64,000 bases of DNA from Leptospira wolbachii serovar Codice str. CDC (GTDB lineage Bacteria; Spirochaetota; Leptospiria; Leptospirales; Leptospiraceae), in the NCBI RefSeq assembly GCF_000332515.2, contig NZ_AOGZ02000001.1, positions 188,501 to 252,500 of the forward strand, given 5' to 3'. Of this stretch, positions 35,901 through 43,952 are shown piece after piece. The translations under genes and the position numbers were made by a program. The notes beneath the pieces are model-generated. The model was given only the letters and a program-made list of their open reading frames with translations, had not been told where the DNA came from and searched no databases. Position 1 is the first letter of the stretch; each line of letters begins with the position of its first letter.

Positions 35901-36069
35901 GGCCAAGATCTCCGAACAAACTGTTCGGAAAAGACTCCATCCGATTTTGTAAATCGTCCTTAATGGGGTCCTCATCAACTTTCCGCAATAACTCAAGGCT
36001 TACATCTTCCCAACTTTTAGCATTGGGAAGAATATGGATCGAATTAACATTTAGGTATTCGAGAAGCAT
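32950..36069 (-). CDS. Na,K-ATPase-like (P2C) P-type ATPase with N-terminal PTS EIIA-like domain
   Basis: A 1039-residue protein from the ATG at 36069; a TTG at 36084 is also possible, but the ATG fits the usual EIIA start. Residues 1-140 resemble a fructose/mannitol-type EIIA: HILIPHFRSIHIKTPEVFLF, with His63 at the phosphorylation position, then HLRLLHGLSSLL. The rest is a P-type ATPase: LTGES (TGES 313-316), VANVPEGLLPTVTLSLALG, phosphorylated Asp477 (CSDKTGTLTQNQM), GDGVNDGPALKKADIGIAMG. The M4 PEGLLPTVT, M5 SNPQELIPF and M6 AVDVGTDLIPAMGL match Na,K-ATPase cation-site segments. It should move monovalent cations, with the EIIA part perhaps sensing phosphorylation state. Confidence 0.85.
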   Translation of the reverse strand: MLLEYLNVNSIHILPNAKSWEDVSLELLRKVDEDPIKDDLQNRMESFPNSLFGDLGPHILIPHFRSIHIKTPEVFLFLIPKGILMGDRIIHLVLFQMIPETQPSLHLRLLHGLSSLLPQIFDELLKCDTESKVLSVVQRGESDMKPSYKNLNQSQIAFELQTDLQNGLSQSEANIRLKTFGKNAIENEKSTPIIWKFLKSFFSLFAILLWVATVLCFVPGVDMPELGIAIFIVVVINGIFSFFQESKSDHAVEALRKLLAQECPVIRDGVTTTVPADDIVPGDLIVLSEGDIVPADCRIIESEDVEVDNSSLTGESTSARRYKSDSEIVLEGKFLWLEMPNILFAGSSLIKGKSKAIVFGTGQSTEIGQIAGITSKIKREESPLQKQLKQTVISISLFAFVIGIVFLLLGYMVAGLSFVQAFIFFIGIFVANVPEGLLPTVTLSLALGVSRMAKRNAILKDLSSVETLGCTTVICSDKTGTLTQNQMRVIEVYFNSRSFTPQELETKEGNQIFLSCGYHCNNASLDPSPLGDPTELALLYLSQDRIKNTNGKRIHTNAFESVRKRMSVVIKGENFTTAYAKGGPVEILSICTHVYENGSVVLLDETKRSNLKKASDHSASQGYRVLSFAYKVIEEENPLSNLESIESNMVYLGHCCLADPIRPKVPDAISKCHTAGIRILMITGDHPLTAESVGRSIGIGGETPIVITGVELDKMNDTSLREWIRKGEPIFARVSPSQKLRIVTMLQGLGEIVAVTGDGVNDGPALKKADIGIAMGKRGTEVAKEAARMIIVDDDFATIVDAIEEGRGVFDNIRKFSAYVLNSNPQELIPFLLWALIPGFPLLMTVMGVLAVDVGTDLIPAMGLGAEPPEKGIMFRPPRNRNEKLISIKFILRSYLVEGMILFLSCLTTYFYFVYTECNGVLPLSPKGLNMAEASPQYLQSLTAFFFPTITVQIANVLSKRSRTESIFQMDLFSNRIIWAGIGFSLFLCAIFFYTDLSSVYYFAPIPIHVYLFAFHGTLVMVSYAEIIKYFRRKRLAKN

Positions 36070-36173
36070 ACTCCAATCAAACAACCCCCAAATGCAGATT
36101 CTATCAAAATATACAAACCTTTTCTTAAATATTCACAAAGACCATTCTAAACAATTGGATAAGTATTCAAAAT

Positions 36174-36593
36174 TTACTGAAAAATTTCTTTGGATGCCTT
36201 TGGGTAGCGGGCTTGGATACCATCCCACCAAACATCCGTACTAAAAGCGCCTGATTCAGAAATTTGCCATTTTCCATTTGTTTTTTTAAATAGAGCTTCC
36301 AGATGGCAACAATCATAGGGAATTTCTTCAGATAAGGAAATTTCCTTCCCATCCTTTCTTTTGGCCGTTCCCCGAAACCAAGCGTAGTCACCAGAAACCT
36401 TAAAATGTTCTACAACAAATATAAATTCTTGTTTGAATTCGTTCGCAAGGTTTGCTCGCAGAAGATCTAAAAGATAAGTACGTTCCTTCTCGTTCGCTTT
36501 TGTTTTCGTTTTATAGTCTAAAACAGGAGTTTCTGCAAATACTCCCATGGATAGAAATAGAATCATTCCAATAAGATAAAAAATTTGTTTCAA
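36174..36593 (-). CDS. Small secreted protein, unknown function
   Basis: A 139-residue protein with a signal peptide (MKQIFYLIGMILFLSMGVFA, cleavage before ETP). The start is TTG, but it has a perfect AGGAGG ribosome site (36603-36608) nine bases upstream that overlaps the stop codon of the SDR gene, so translation is coupled. The mature part looks like a small alpha+beta domain (FKVSGDYAWFRGTAKRKDGK, DCCHLEALFKKTNGKWQISESG), similar in feel to SnoaL/NTF2-like or DUF4878 folds. That is only an impression. Confidence 0.72.
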   Translation of the reverse strand: MKQIFYLIGMILFLSMGVFAETPVLDYKTKTKANEKERTYLLDLLRANLANEFKQEFIFVVEHFKVSGDYAWFRGTAKRKDGKEISLSEEIPYDCCHLEALFKKTNGKWQISESGAFSTDVWWDGIQARYPKASKEIFQ

Positions 36594-36606
36594 CTGAACT
36601 TCCCTC

Positions 36607-37410
36607 CTACCTTACCTTTGCTTTTTGAATCATTTTGAAAAATAATGATGGATAAACCATTTGTAAAACCAATCCGAATTTTTCTTTGATACCTGCAATG
36701 ACAACTTCGCGTTGTTTGTTGGCGACTGCATGTAAAATTCGGTGTGCACATAACTGAACCGGTAACCCAGCAGCAATTACCGAATCCATAGTGCCAGTGG
36801 AAGAGCCGTCTCCCCTTAATGCATTTTTAGAAATATTCGTTTGGATAAAACCTGGATACACCATGGTCACAAAAATACCGGATTTTTCTTCTTCCGATCG
36901 TAAGGAATGAAAAAAACCGACTAACGCAAATTTGGAGGCTGAATAAGCAGATCGGAGTGGGCTACCAATTTTCCCAGCAACGCTTGAAATTACAGCAAAG
37001 TGAACTTCCTTTTTGCCTAAAATTTGTGGTATCATCGCTCGAGTCATCTCGGCTGCACCATAAAAATTAGTATTCATTATCTTTTCTAATGTGATTAAGT
37101 TTGTTTCTTTGGTTAAGGATCTTTGGCTGATTCCACCATTATGGATGACTACCTTGGGAATCCCATACTTTTGTATACAACGCTTTGCAAAAGCAGCTGT
37201 AGATTTATAATCTTCCAAATCTAATTTTTCAACAGCAAAACGTCCTTTCTCTAGATGAAGTTCTTTAGCAATGGCTTCTAAATCTTTGATCTTTCGAGAT
37301 GCAAGTAATACCTTTGCTTTCTGTTTGTATGCCTGTGCTACTAATTCTTTTCCAATTCCAGAGGAGGCTCCTGTAATCCAAACCCATTCGTCTCGGTAAA
37401 ATTTACTCAT
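36607..37410 (-). CDS. Short-chain dehydrogenase/reductase
   Basis: A 267-residue classical SDR from the ATG at 37410, preceded by AGAGGAAG; the longer frame to 37473 has no support. It has the nucleotide loop TGASSGIG (13-20), HNGGIS in place of NNAG, a catalytic Ser (AVISSVAGK) and the Y-x-x-x-K motif SAYSASK. The C-terminus carries a short hydrophobic/basic end (LFFKMIQKAKVR), as in DHRS7-like SDRs that associate with membranes. The substrate is unknown. It is coupled to the small secreted protein gene. Confidence 0.88.
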   Translation of the reverse strand: MSKFYRDEWVWITGASSGIGKELVAQAYKQKAKVLLASRKIKDLEAIAKELHLEKGRFAVEKLDLEDYKSTAAFAKRCIQKYGIPKVVIHNGGISQRSLTKETNLITLEKIMNTNFYGAAEMTRAMIPQILGKKEVHFAVISSVAGKIGSPLRSAYSASKFALVGFFHSLRSEEEKSGIFVTMVYPGFIQTNISKNALRGDGSSTGTMDSVIAAGLPVQLCAHRILHAVANKQREVVIAGIKEKFGLVLQMVYPSLFFKMIQKAKVR

Positions 37411-37584
37411 CTGGCTTCCTCTTGTGTCCTTGTTCTCTTTTCCTAAGATTTCCACCATGTATGGATTTCCCACAACTTGTTTTTCGAAGCAAAAGGGATT
37501 TCAATCATAAGAATGTGGCAAGAAGGATCAAACTAAAAACCGAACCCAAAGGACATAGTCCCATGGACTCGGCAAGAAAGAAGT

Positions 37585-37611
37585 AGATCCATTTATAGGG
37601 AAAGTGGATCT
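37585..37611 (-). terminator. Hairpin after the ceramidase gene
   Basis: A 10-bp stem (AGATCCATTT / AAGTGGATCT, one G-U pair) with a 6-7 base loop lies 17 bp beyond the ceramidase stop on the minus strand. The downstream tract is only moderately T-rich (ACTTCTTTCTTG), so it may be an inefficient terminator separating this gene from the SDR. The rest of the 217-bp gap (37411-37627) holds nothing else I can name. Confidence 0.5.
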
Positions 37612-37627
37612 TATTTATTTTATAATT

Positions 37628-39640
37628 TTATATTCCACCTTCTGTAATTCGGAAACTTGGGCACTCGATTCGGTAATTAGATTTCACTCCATCGGCACTT
37701 AGATATACTCCCTCATGGACCAAACGATACTCACCTGGTTTTGTATCGAAACTAGTTTCCCAAATTAGATCTACACTTTCTTCTGTTCTACCCCAAAGAC
37801 CACGTTTTTGATAGATAAATTTTGTATCAAAATCGGCGTCAGAACGAACGGGTTTCCAAGTGGACTTCTCTAATCCTTCGACCCATAAATAGGAAGTCAC
37901 TTTCGGATAACCCACGTTAGGATTTGCAGATGCCACTCGGCAAGATACGACCTCACCTCTTTGATAAGATTCGGAACTTGGTTGGATCACCGATTGAGGT
38001 TTAGTTGAGACAACGTCTGATGATGGTATCTTCAAAGGATGAATACGATCGGATAAATCCAACGGCATAATTGTTTGGGGAGTTGCCGACCTTCCTTCCT
38101 TTAACTCTGCTGCCATTTTATGAAATTCTTGTCTTAAAGCATTCAAACTCTGAGGCCCGTGTAATGTATGACCACCTTCATAATTCTGAGTAGAGTATTC
38201 CTCAGGTGTAGTGATATATCCAGAAAAATCATTCGTAAGTCCTGACAAAACAATCTCAGTAGTTTTATCTTTTAATACAGACTGAACTTCTTTTTTAAGT
38301 CGTCTACTGGACATTGTTGTAACTTCATGTGGTAAAACTAAAATAGTAAGGTCACCGATGAGTGTCAGTCCATAGGGTAAAATTTGTGGTAGACTAGGAA
38401 TGGGTTTAGTTTCTCCCATTGGAAACAAAACTGCTTTAGGGTTCTGACATGCTCTGAGTTCGTCTGATGGAGATTGTAACATAAACTTAGCAATCCAATC
38501 AATGTAGAACCTACGATTTTTACTGGTCATCCCTTCGTGGAATAACCAGTGACCACCACCTTCTTCCGTGGAACCTGCAGCAAACGAATAACCATAAGCT
38601 GATGGGCATGTGGTTTCAGTTTTTCCGGTTCCTGAAAATTCACTACTCACAGGATGTTTACTCATATCAATAAATCGTTGTGTAAAAGAAATACCACCTG
38701 ACAGGCGTTTTCCTTCCGACTTCAGAATTTGTTGGCTTGCTATAAATTGTCTCTTTCCAATAATAAAACTACTATCGTAAATATCCTTTCCTGGACCTGT
38801 ATTGTTCAAATTGAGATTGGGTGATACATCTCCTTCGTTTGCTTGCGCAAAAATGGCAACAAAATCGGTTAACCCTTGTTTTTTGGCCTCTGATTCAGCA
38901 AGTAAGGATGCGATTCCTTTGTTGTCCGACGATATTAGTCGATTATCAAAGGTAATATTGGTTGGATGTACCCCATACCAATTGACAAAACCGACAGGAA
39001 CTCCAGATACAACTACTGTAAGTTGTAACATCTCGCGATCAATATTGTCTGAATATGTTTTTCTTTCTGATTCTGGATTAGCAAGGTAAGCAGAAAGACT
39101 TCGATTAACACCCGCTTCACTCACCATCGCTTTTCCTACTGTCAATTCAGCAGGTTTCATCTTTAGATAGGCTTCTTTGATAGATTCAAAGATCCCATCT
39201 CTTAGAACTGCATAAGATTCCGAATAAAAATCTTTTGAATAAAAGGAAACTTCTGAGTAATGAAAGTGACCTGCGGGTCCACTATGCGTATGTGATGCGT
39301 TGATGAGAACATTACCATAGTTAAATCCTGGATCCAATTCGGATTGTAATCTTTTGACAACATCTCTTTGGATTTCAAAAGGAATACCGCCAACTTCAGC
39401 AGTCACATAAGCTAAAAGTTTTTTGGAACTTTGGTCTCGGATGACGAGAGATCTAGCGAACTGCCTTGTGTGAATCCCCACTCCCGTTTGGTCCTCTCTG
39501 GCAAAGCCCCAAAACATAACACCCACAGACGGACCTGTGATGTCTTTTTTCGCCATGGCGGCAGAATAGACCGATCTCTCTTCCGATAGAAGGGGGAGAG
39601 AGAAACAAAAAAGAACAATTAGGAAAATTCGGAACTTCAT
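37628..39640 (-). CDS. Neutral ceramidase
   Basis: A 670-residue secreted hydrolase (signal peptide MKFRIFLIVLFCFSLPLLS) of the neutral/alkaline non-lysosomal ceramidase family, which splits ceramide into sphingosine and fatty acid. Landmarks are AKKDITGP, GIHTRQFARSLVIRD, the zinc ligands His117/His119 in NASHTHSGPAG, His225 in YGVHPTN, and the nucleophile Ser273 in NEGDVSPN; order and spacing match the Pseudomonas enzyme. The C-terminal ~150 residues form the family's Ig-like domain. Leptospira is not known to make sphingolipids, so an external substrate is likely. Confidence 0.93.
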   Translation of the reverse strand: MKFRIFLIVLFCFSLPLLSEERSVYSAAMAKKDITGPSVGVMFWGFAREDQTGVGIHTRQFARSLVIRDQSSKKLLAYVTAEVGGIPFEIQRDVVKRLQSELDPGFNYGNVLINASHTHSGPAGHFHYSEVSFYSKDFYSESYAVLRDGIFESIKEAYLKMKPAELTVGKAMVSEAGVNRSLSAYLANPESERKTYSDNIDREMLQLTVVVSGVPVGFVNWYGVHPTNITFDNRLISSDNKGIASLLAESEAKKQGLTDFVAIFAQANEGDVSPNLNLNNTGPGKDIYDSSFIIGKRQFIASQQILKSEGKRLSGGISFTQRFIDMSKHPVSSEFSGTGKTETTCPSAYGYSFAAGSTEEGGGHWLFHEGMTSKNRRFYIDWIAKFMLQSPSDELRACQNPKAVLFPMGETKPIPSLPQILPYGLTLIGDLTILVLPHEVTTMSSRRLKKEVQSVLKDKTTEIVLSGLTNDFSGYITTPEEYSTQNYEGGHTLHGPQSLNALRQEFHKMAAELKEGRSATPQTIMPLDLSDRIHPLKIPSSDVVSTKPQSVIQPSSESYQRGEVVSCRVASANPNVGYPKVTSYLWVEGLEKSTWKPVRSDADFDTKFIYQKRGLWGRTEESVDLIWETSFDTKPGEYRLVHEGVYLSADGVKSNYRIECPSFRITEGGI

Positions 39641-39870
39641 CCTTCAGATTCTAAATGGGTTCCTCCCAAATGTCAATCCCGAACAATTGTCGACTAATTT
39701 TGAAAATCATCCTCCATACAGAGTCCCCCTTTTCGGTAGAATTTCAGCAATTTTGCCCAAAAAACTGGCATAGCAGCCGTTTGTTTAAGAATCCAATGCC
39801 ACTAAAGAAAGTAAGGACGAATCATAGATTCCCAAGAAATTGGAAAATACTGAACTACAAGGAAGTGACC

Positions 39871-40194
39871 GTGTTTTCTTTACTCCAAACCAAATTAGGA
39901 CGATTTCGCATTTTAGCTTTTTTAGAAGGACTCTCTTTTCTCACAATCCTCTTTGTGACCATGCCACTCAAATATCTGTATAAAAATCCAGAGCCAAATA
40001 AGATCGTTGGACTCATCCATGGGTTATTGTTCCTTTTGTATTTGGTAGAATTGTTTCAGGTAAAAGTAGAATTAGAATGGAAAGCAAAGAAAACTTTTTT
40101 AGCGGCACTTGCTTCAGTCGTTCCCTTTGGAACTTTCATAGCGGAACGATATCTGTATTTAAAATCCGATTCCGAAAAACCAAAAGAATCGTAA
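39871..40194 (+). CDS. DUF3817 membrane protein
   Basis: A 107-residue protein with about three transmembrane helices. LGRFRILAFLEGLSFLTIL, MPLKYLYKNPEPNKIVG and IHGLLFLLYLVEL are the hallmarks of DUF3817, a small integral membrane family of unknown function. The frame is open from 39655, but the first 70 residues look non-coding. GTG 39871 sits 6-8 bp after AAGGAA, which is a good ribosome site, so it is chosen. Confidence 0.82.
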   Translation: MFSLLQTKLGRFRILAFLEGLSFLTILFVTMPLKYLYKNPEPNKIVGLIHGLLFLLYLVELFQVKVELEWKAKKTFLAALASVVPFGTFIAERYLYLKSDSEKPKES

Positions 40195-40219
40195 TTTATT
40201 AGCAATATAGGAATCCCCA

Positions 40220-42325
40220 TTGATTCTCAATTGTATTCCTACCCAATATTCATTAAAGATAGTATTCCTATATTGTTTTCTACTTTCTGGATCCTTATGG
40301 TCTGTTGAACTGAGTAACATAACAGACCATAAGGCCATAGGCAAAGAAATATCGATCCTTGAGGACAGATTAAAATCGATCACGATTGATGATATTCAAA
40401 CACAAAATACCAATCTTAGATTTGTTCCATCCACCGAAGACATTCCCAATTTCGGTCAAACAAATTTTCATTATTGGATCAAAATTCCCTTTGAAAACAA
40501 AAGTCCATTCCCCACCAAACGATTATTAGAGATTGATTATAGCAATATAGATTTAGTCGAAGTTTATTCCGAATCTAACGGCAAATTTCATCTAACCGAC
40601 AAAGAAGGGATGATGTTTCCATTTTCTGAAAGAAAAATCAAAAACAGAAATTTTGTATTCTCTGTAGTTCTGGATAAACAATCAGCAAAAACAATCTACA
40701 TCAAACTTTATAATAGCGGTGGGCTTACCTTACCTTTAACCGTTTGGACAGAAGAATCCTTTTCGCTATATTATGCTGACATTCAACATGGCTTAGGGTT
40801 GTATTACGGTGTCATGATCGTAATGATCTTATATAATTTTTTTATCTTTTTAAGTGTAAAAGATATTAGTTATTTATATTATGTAACTTATATTCTAGGT
40901 TTTTTAGGATTACAATTGATACTTACTGGCCATGGTTTTCAATATTTATGGCCCAATGTACCAGAATTTCAAAGGAATGGATTTGTTATCTTCAGTGGGT
41001 TCTGCATCGCTTCTTTGCTTTTGTTCACAAGACGTTTTTTAAATACAAAAGTGAATACTCCAAGGTGGTTAGACCAACCACTTCGGATATTTTTTGTGCT
41101 TCACATAATTGAAATTCCACTCACATTTCTCCTTTCACCAGAAATTACGGTAAAATTAGGTCTGTTATTAATACTTCCAGTTCCCATACTCATTTTTATT
41201 GCAGCAATTATTAGTTTTTTACGCCGTTATCGTGCCGCACGTTTTTTCCTTCTCGCCTTCAATGTTCTCATTGGTGTATCCATCGTTGTAGCGCTAAAGT
41301 ATTTGAACTTAATTCCATCAAACTTTTTAACGGAATATGGACTTTATATTGGATCAGCCTCTGAAGTAATTTTACTTTCGATTGCTCTTGCCGACAGAAT
41401 CAATATTATGAAGGAAGAGAAAGAAGTGGCTCAACTAAAAGCCATCGAGATGCAAAAAATTCTCACCGAATCCTATGCTCGTTTTGTGCCCAAAGATTTT
41501 TTGGCAAACTTAGGGAAGGAATCAATTCTCGATGTCAAGTTAGGTGATCAAATACAAAAGTACATGGCTGTACTTTTCAGTGATATTCGCTCCTTCACCA
41601 CTCTTTCCGAACAGATGAGTCCCGAACAAAACTTCAACTTTATCAATTCCTATTTAGGAAGGATGAGTCCCATCATCCAAAAACACAATGGCTTTATTGA
41701 TAAGTTCATTGGTGACGCAATTATGGCCTTGTTTGAAAGGAACACTACTGATGCAATTTTTGCCGGAGTAGATATGCAGTTGTATTTAAAAGAATACAAC
41801 TATCACAGAAGCAAACAAGGATATGTTCCCATCCAAATCGGAGTGGGAATCCATGCAGGATCTCTTATGTTAGGAACCATTGGTGCTGAAGATAGGTTGG
41901 AAGGTACTGTGATTTCAGATACTGTAAATTTAGCCTCGCGCGTTCAAAACCTAACCAAAATATATGGAGCAAAAATTGCAGTTACGGAAGCAGCTATTCG
42001 CGCCATTGATGATAAACACATTCAAAGTTTAGAATATCGCTTTTTAGATCGTGTTCGCGTAAAGGGAAAAACGAAACCCGTATCAGTTTACGAAATTCTA
42101 AACGGCGATGATCCAATATCCTTAGAATTAAAGTTAAATACCAAAGAACTATATCAGGAAGCGACAACCGCTTACCATTCTAACAATTTTGATGAAGCAA
42201 AGGATAAATTCGAAAGAATTGCTCAAATATTTCCTGAAGATAAAGCAACACAACTTTATTTAAAAAGATTATTTCCAGCAACTACTCAACTCTCTGCTTT
42301 CCCAATAGAATTTCCAGATGAGTAA
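40220..42325 (+). CDS. 7TMR-DISM receptor with class III adenylate/guanylate cyclase
   Basis: A 701-residue receptor cyclase. A signal sequence (~1-28) is followed by a periplasmic DISM (7TMR-DISMED2-like) domain (~30-185), seven transmembrane helices (~190-395), a short coiled coil and a class III cyclase (~445-630). The metal-binding Asp455 (FSDIRSFT) and Asp499 (FIGDAIMALF) are present, and SDTVNLASRV carries the usual cofactor Asn/Arg. The last 70 residues look TPR-like. It would turn a periplasmic ligand signal into cAMP. The start is TTG, the only candidate before the signal sequence. It overlaps the LpxR-like gene by 8 bp. Confidence 0.88.
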   Translation: MILNCIPTQYSLKIVFLYCFLLSGSLWSVELSNITDHKAIGKEISILEDRLKSITIDDIQTQNTNLRFVPSTEDIPNFGQTNFHYWIKIPFENKSPFPTKRLLEIDYSNIDLVEVYSESNGKFHLTDKEGMMFPFSERKIKNRNFVFSVVLDKQSAKTIYIKLYNSGGLTLPLTVWTEESFSLYYADIQHGLGLYYGVMIVMILYNFFIFLSVKDISYLYYVTYILGFLGLQLILTGHGFQYLWPNVPEFQRNGFVIFSGFCIASLLLFTRRFLNTKVNTPRWLDQPLRIFFVLHIIEIPLTFLLSPEITVKLGLLLILPVPILIFIAAIISFLRRYRAARFFLLAFNVLIGVSIVVALKYLNLIPSNFLTEYGLYIGSASEVILLSIALADRINIMKEEKEVAQLKAIEMQKILTESYARFVPKDFLANLGKESILDVKLGDQIQKYMAVLFSDIRSFTTLSEQMSPEQNFNFINSYLGRMSPIIQKHNGFIDKFIGDAIMALFERNTTDAIFAGVDMQLYLKEYNYHRSKQGYVPIQIGVGIHAGSLMLGTIGAEDRLEGTVISDTVNLASRVQNLTKIYGAKIAVTEAAIRAIDDKHIQSLEYRFLDRVRVKGKTKPVSVYEILNGDDPISLELKLNTKELYQEATTAYHSNNFDEAKDKFERIAQIFPEDKATQLYLKRLFPATTQLSAFPIEFPDE

Positions 42326-43856
42326 GTATACAAAAAATCCTCACTACTTATTTATCTTTGGCGTTGTTGTCACCATAGGTATCTACGCAGAACCGAAGAA
42401 GCTGATCAAAAAACAAAATCCGATAAAGATACCAAACGTCTCTGAAATAGAGAGGAAAATTCCAGAACCATCTAACCAATTCCAAATCCGATTGATAATG
42501 GAAAATGATGCCTTTGGAGGTTTCTCAGACATGTATTATACGAATGGATCCCGTTTGGAATTTAATATGCGCGTGGGTGAGTCAAACCCTACTCGAAAAG
42601 TATTGGGGTATTGGAATGATTTATTCATTACTCCATCGCAAACCACAAAATATTTGCAAGGATTTGCACTTGGACAGGAGTTTTATACACCAACAAACAT
42701 AGCAAAGGCGGATGTTTCCTATGGCGATCGACCTTATTCAAGTAGAGCCTACTTTAGTAATTCACTAACAACAGCAACAGAAGACACGAGCATCACTACA
42801 GAATTAGAACTAGGGATGATAGGACCATCTGTTGGGGGCAAGTCTGCACAGATGAATTTTCACAATTTGATCGGCTCACCTACTCCGCAAGGATGGGATA
42901 CACAAATTCCCAATTCCTACTCAGGAGCGCTACGAACAGATGTTAGGAAGTTTCATCATCGTTTTTTTGGAACTCAGTATAACTTAAATTTAGGAAATAT
43001 TCAATCCGATGCCTCTTTTGGGTTTATCTTGCGATTCGGGAATGTCGATAAAACTCCAGGTCCAGGTAGTTCAGCATTACAACCAGGTCCCCCCATCCTT
43101 CATGAAGATGGAAAAGGATATTGGTATTTCTATGTAAATCCAGGTGCTACTTTACAATTTTATAATGCAACCATCCAAGGCCAAATAGGATCGGATAAAG
43201 CATATAAAACTCAAAATAGAAATACTGCCTTTAGCAATTGGGACAATTTTTTGAATAACCCAACTCCAGAAGCGGGTGAAAGAGAAATTCAATACAGAGC
43301 TCTTGCAGAAGACAACGGAAAAAACTCACTGCAAAGGTATATTTTGTTTAACGAATTTTTAGTAAAAGGAACAAACAATCCTTATAACATTGGACTCAAT
43401 TATTTAATTTTTAATAATATTTTTAACGGTGCAGAGGACATAGAAAAATCAACACGTTTGTTTCTTCTAAATAACTTATCCGAACAATGGGACCAGATAC
43501 CAGATAACGCTCGTGCGTTGGCAATTTATTCCATCTTTCGACCAGAAGGTGGAAAATTACCACCGCAAATACGCCTCTATTCGTATGAAGTGTTATCGCA
43601 ATTTATATTAGATCCAAAACAAAGAGAAGTATTGTTACAACTATTGCGCGAAGAAATCGAATATAGGGACGAAAAAACATACGTGGCCGACTTAAAAAGG
43701 GCTGTCGGTTTTATCAAAGCGGGATTCGTTTCCGTCTCAAATGCTGGTTTTTTATTTGGTGTTCATTATAACTTTCAAACTATCGACTTTCAATCTGGTA
43801 AGGGATTACCACAACAACACCAATGGTTAGGATTTCAGTTAGGAAAAGTCTTTTAG
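42318..43856 (+). CDS. LpxR-like lipid A 3'-O-deacylase (DUF2219)
   Basis: A 512-residue outer-membrane protein of the LpxR family, which removes the 3' acyloxyacyl group of lipid A. The active-site pieces are visible: END (Asn63/Asp64), YTNGSRLEF (74-82), GDRPYSSRAY (136-145) and IGPSVGGKSAQMNFH (catalytic-type His182) followed by GWDTQIPN. It is much longer than typical LpxR (~300) because of a ~150-residue, mostly helical insertion (residues ~300-470) before the last strands (SVSNAGFLFGVHYNF). A short signal/anchor is at residues 8-23. It shares 8 bp with the cyclase gene. Confidence 0.85.
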   Translation: MSKYTKNPHYLFIFGVVVTIGIYAEPKKLIKKQNPIKIPNVSEIERKIPEPSNQFQIRLIMENDAFGGFSDMYYTNGSRLEFNMRVGESNPTRKVLGYWNDLFITPSQTTKYLQGFALGQEFYTPTNIAKADVSYGDRPYSSRAYFSNSLTTATEDTSITTELELGMIGPSVGGKSAQMNFHNLIGSPTPQGWDTQIPNSYSGALRTDVRKFHHRFFGTQYNLNLGNIQSDASFGFILRFGNVDKTPGPGSSALQPGPPILHEDGKGYWYFYVNPGATLQFYNATIQGQIGSDKAYKTQNRNTAFSNWDNFLNNPTPEAGEREIQYRALAEDNGKNSLQRYILFNEFLVKGTNNPYNIGLNYLIFNNIFNGAEDIEKSTRLFLLNNLSEQWDQIPDNARALAIYSIFRPEGGKLPPQIRLYSYEVLSQFILDPKQREVLLQLLREEIEYRDEKTYVADLKRAVGFIKAGFVSVSNAGFLFGVHYNFQTIDFQSGKGLPQQHQWLGFQLGKVF

Positions 43857-43899
43857 TGAATATTTGTAATTAGAATCGCTATTAAAGAAAATTGAACCA

Positions 43900-43928
43900 G
43901 TGTCAAAATTTTAGTCGCCAACTATACT
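43900..43928 (+). promoter_or_regulatory. Sigma70-type promoter for the MFS-GH2 operon
   Basis: GTGTCA (43900-43905) and TATACT (43923-43928) are 17 bp apart and 25 bp before the ATG of the MFS gene. They match consensus at four and five of six positions. Confidence 0.5.
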
Positions 43929-43952
43929 ATCTATCTCTGACACTATGCGATC

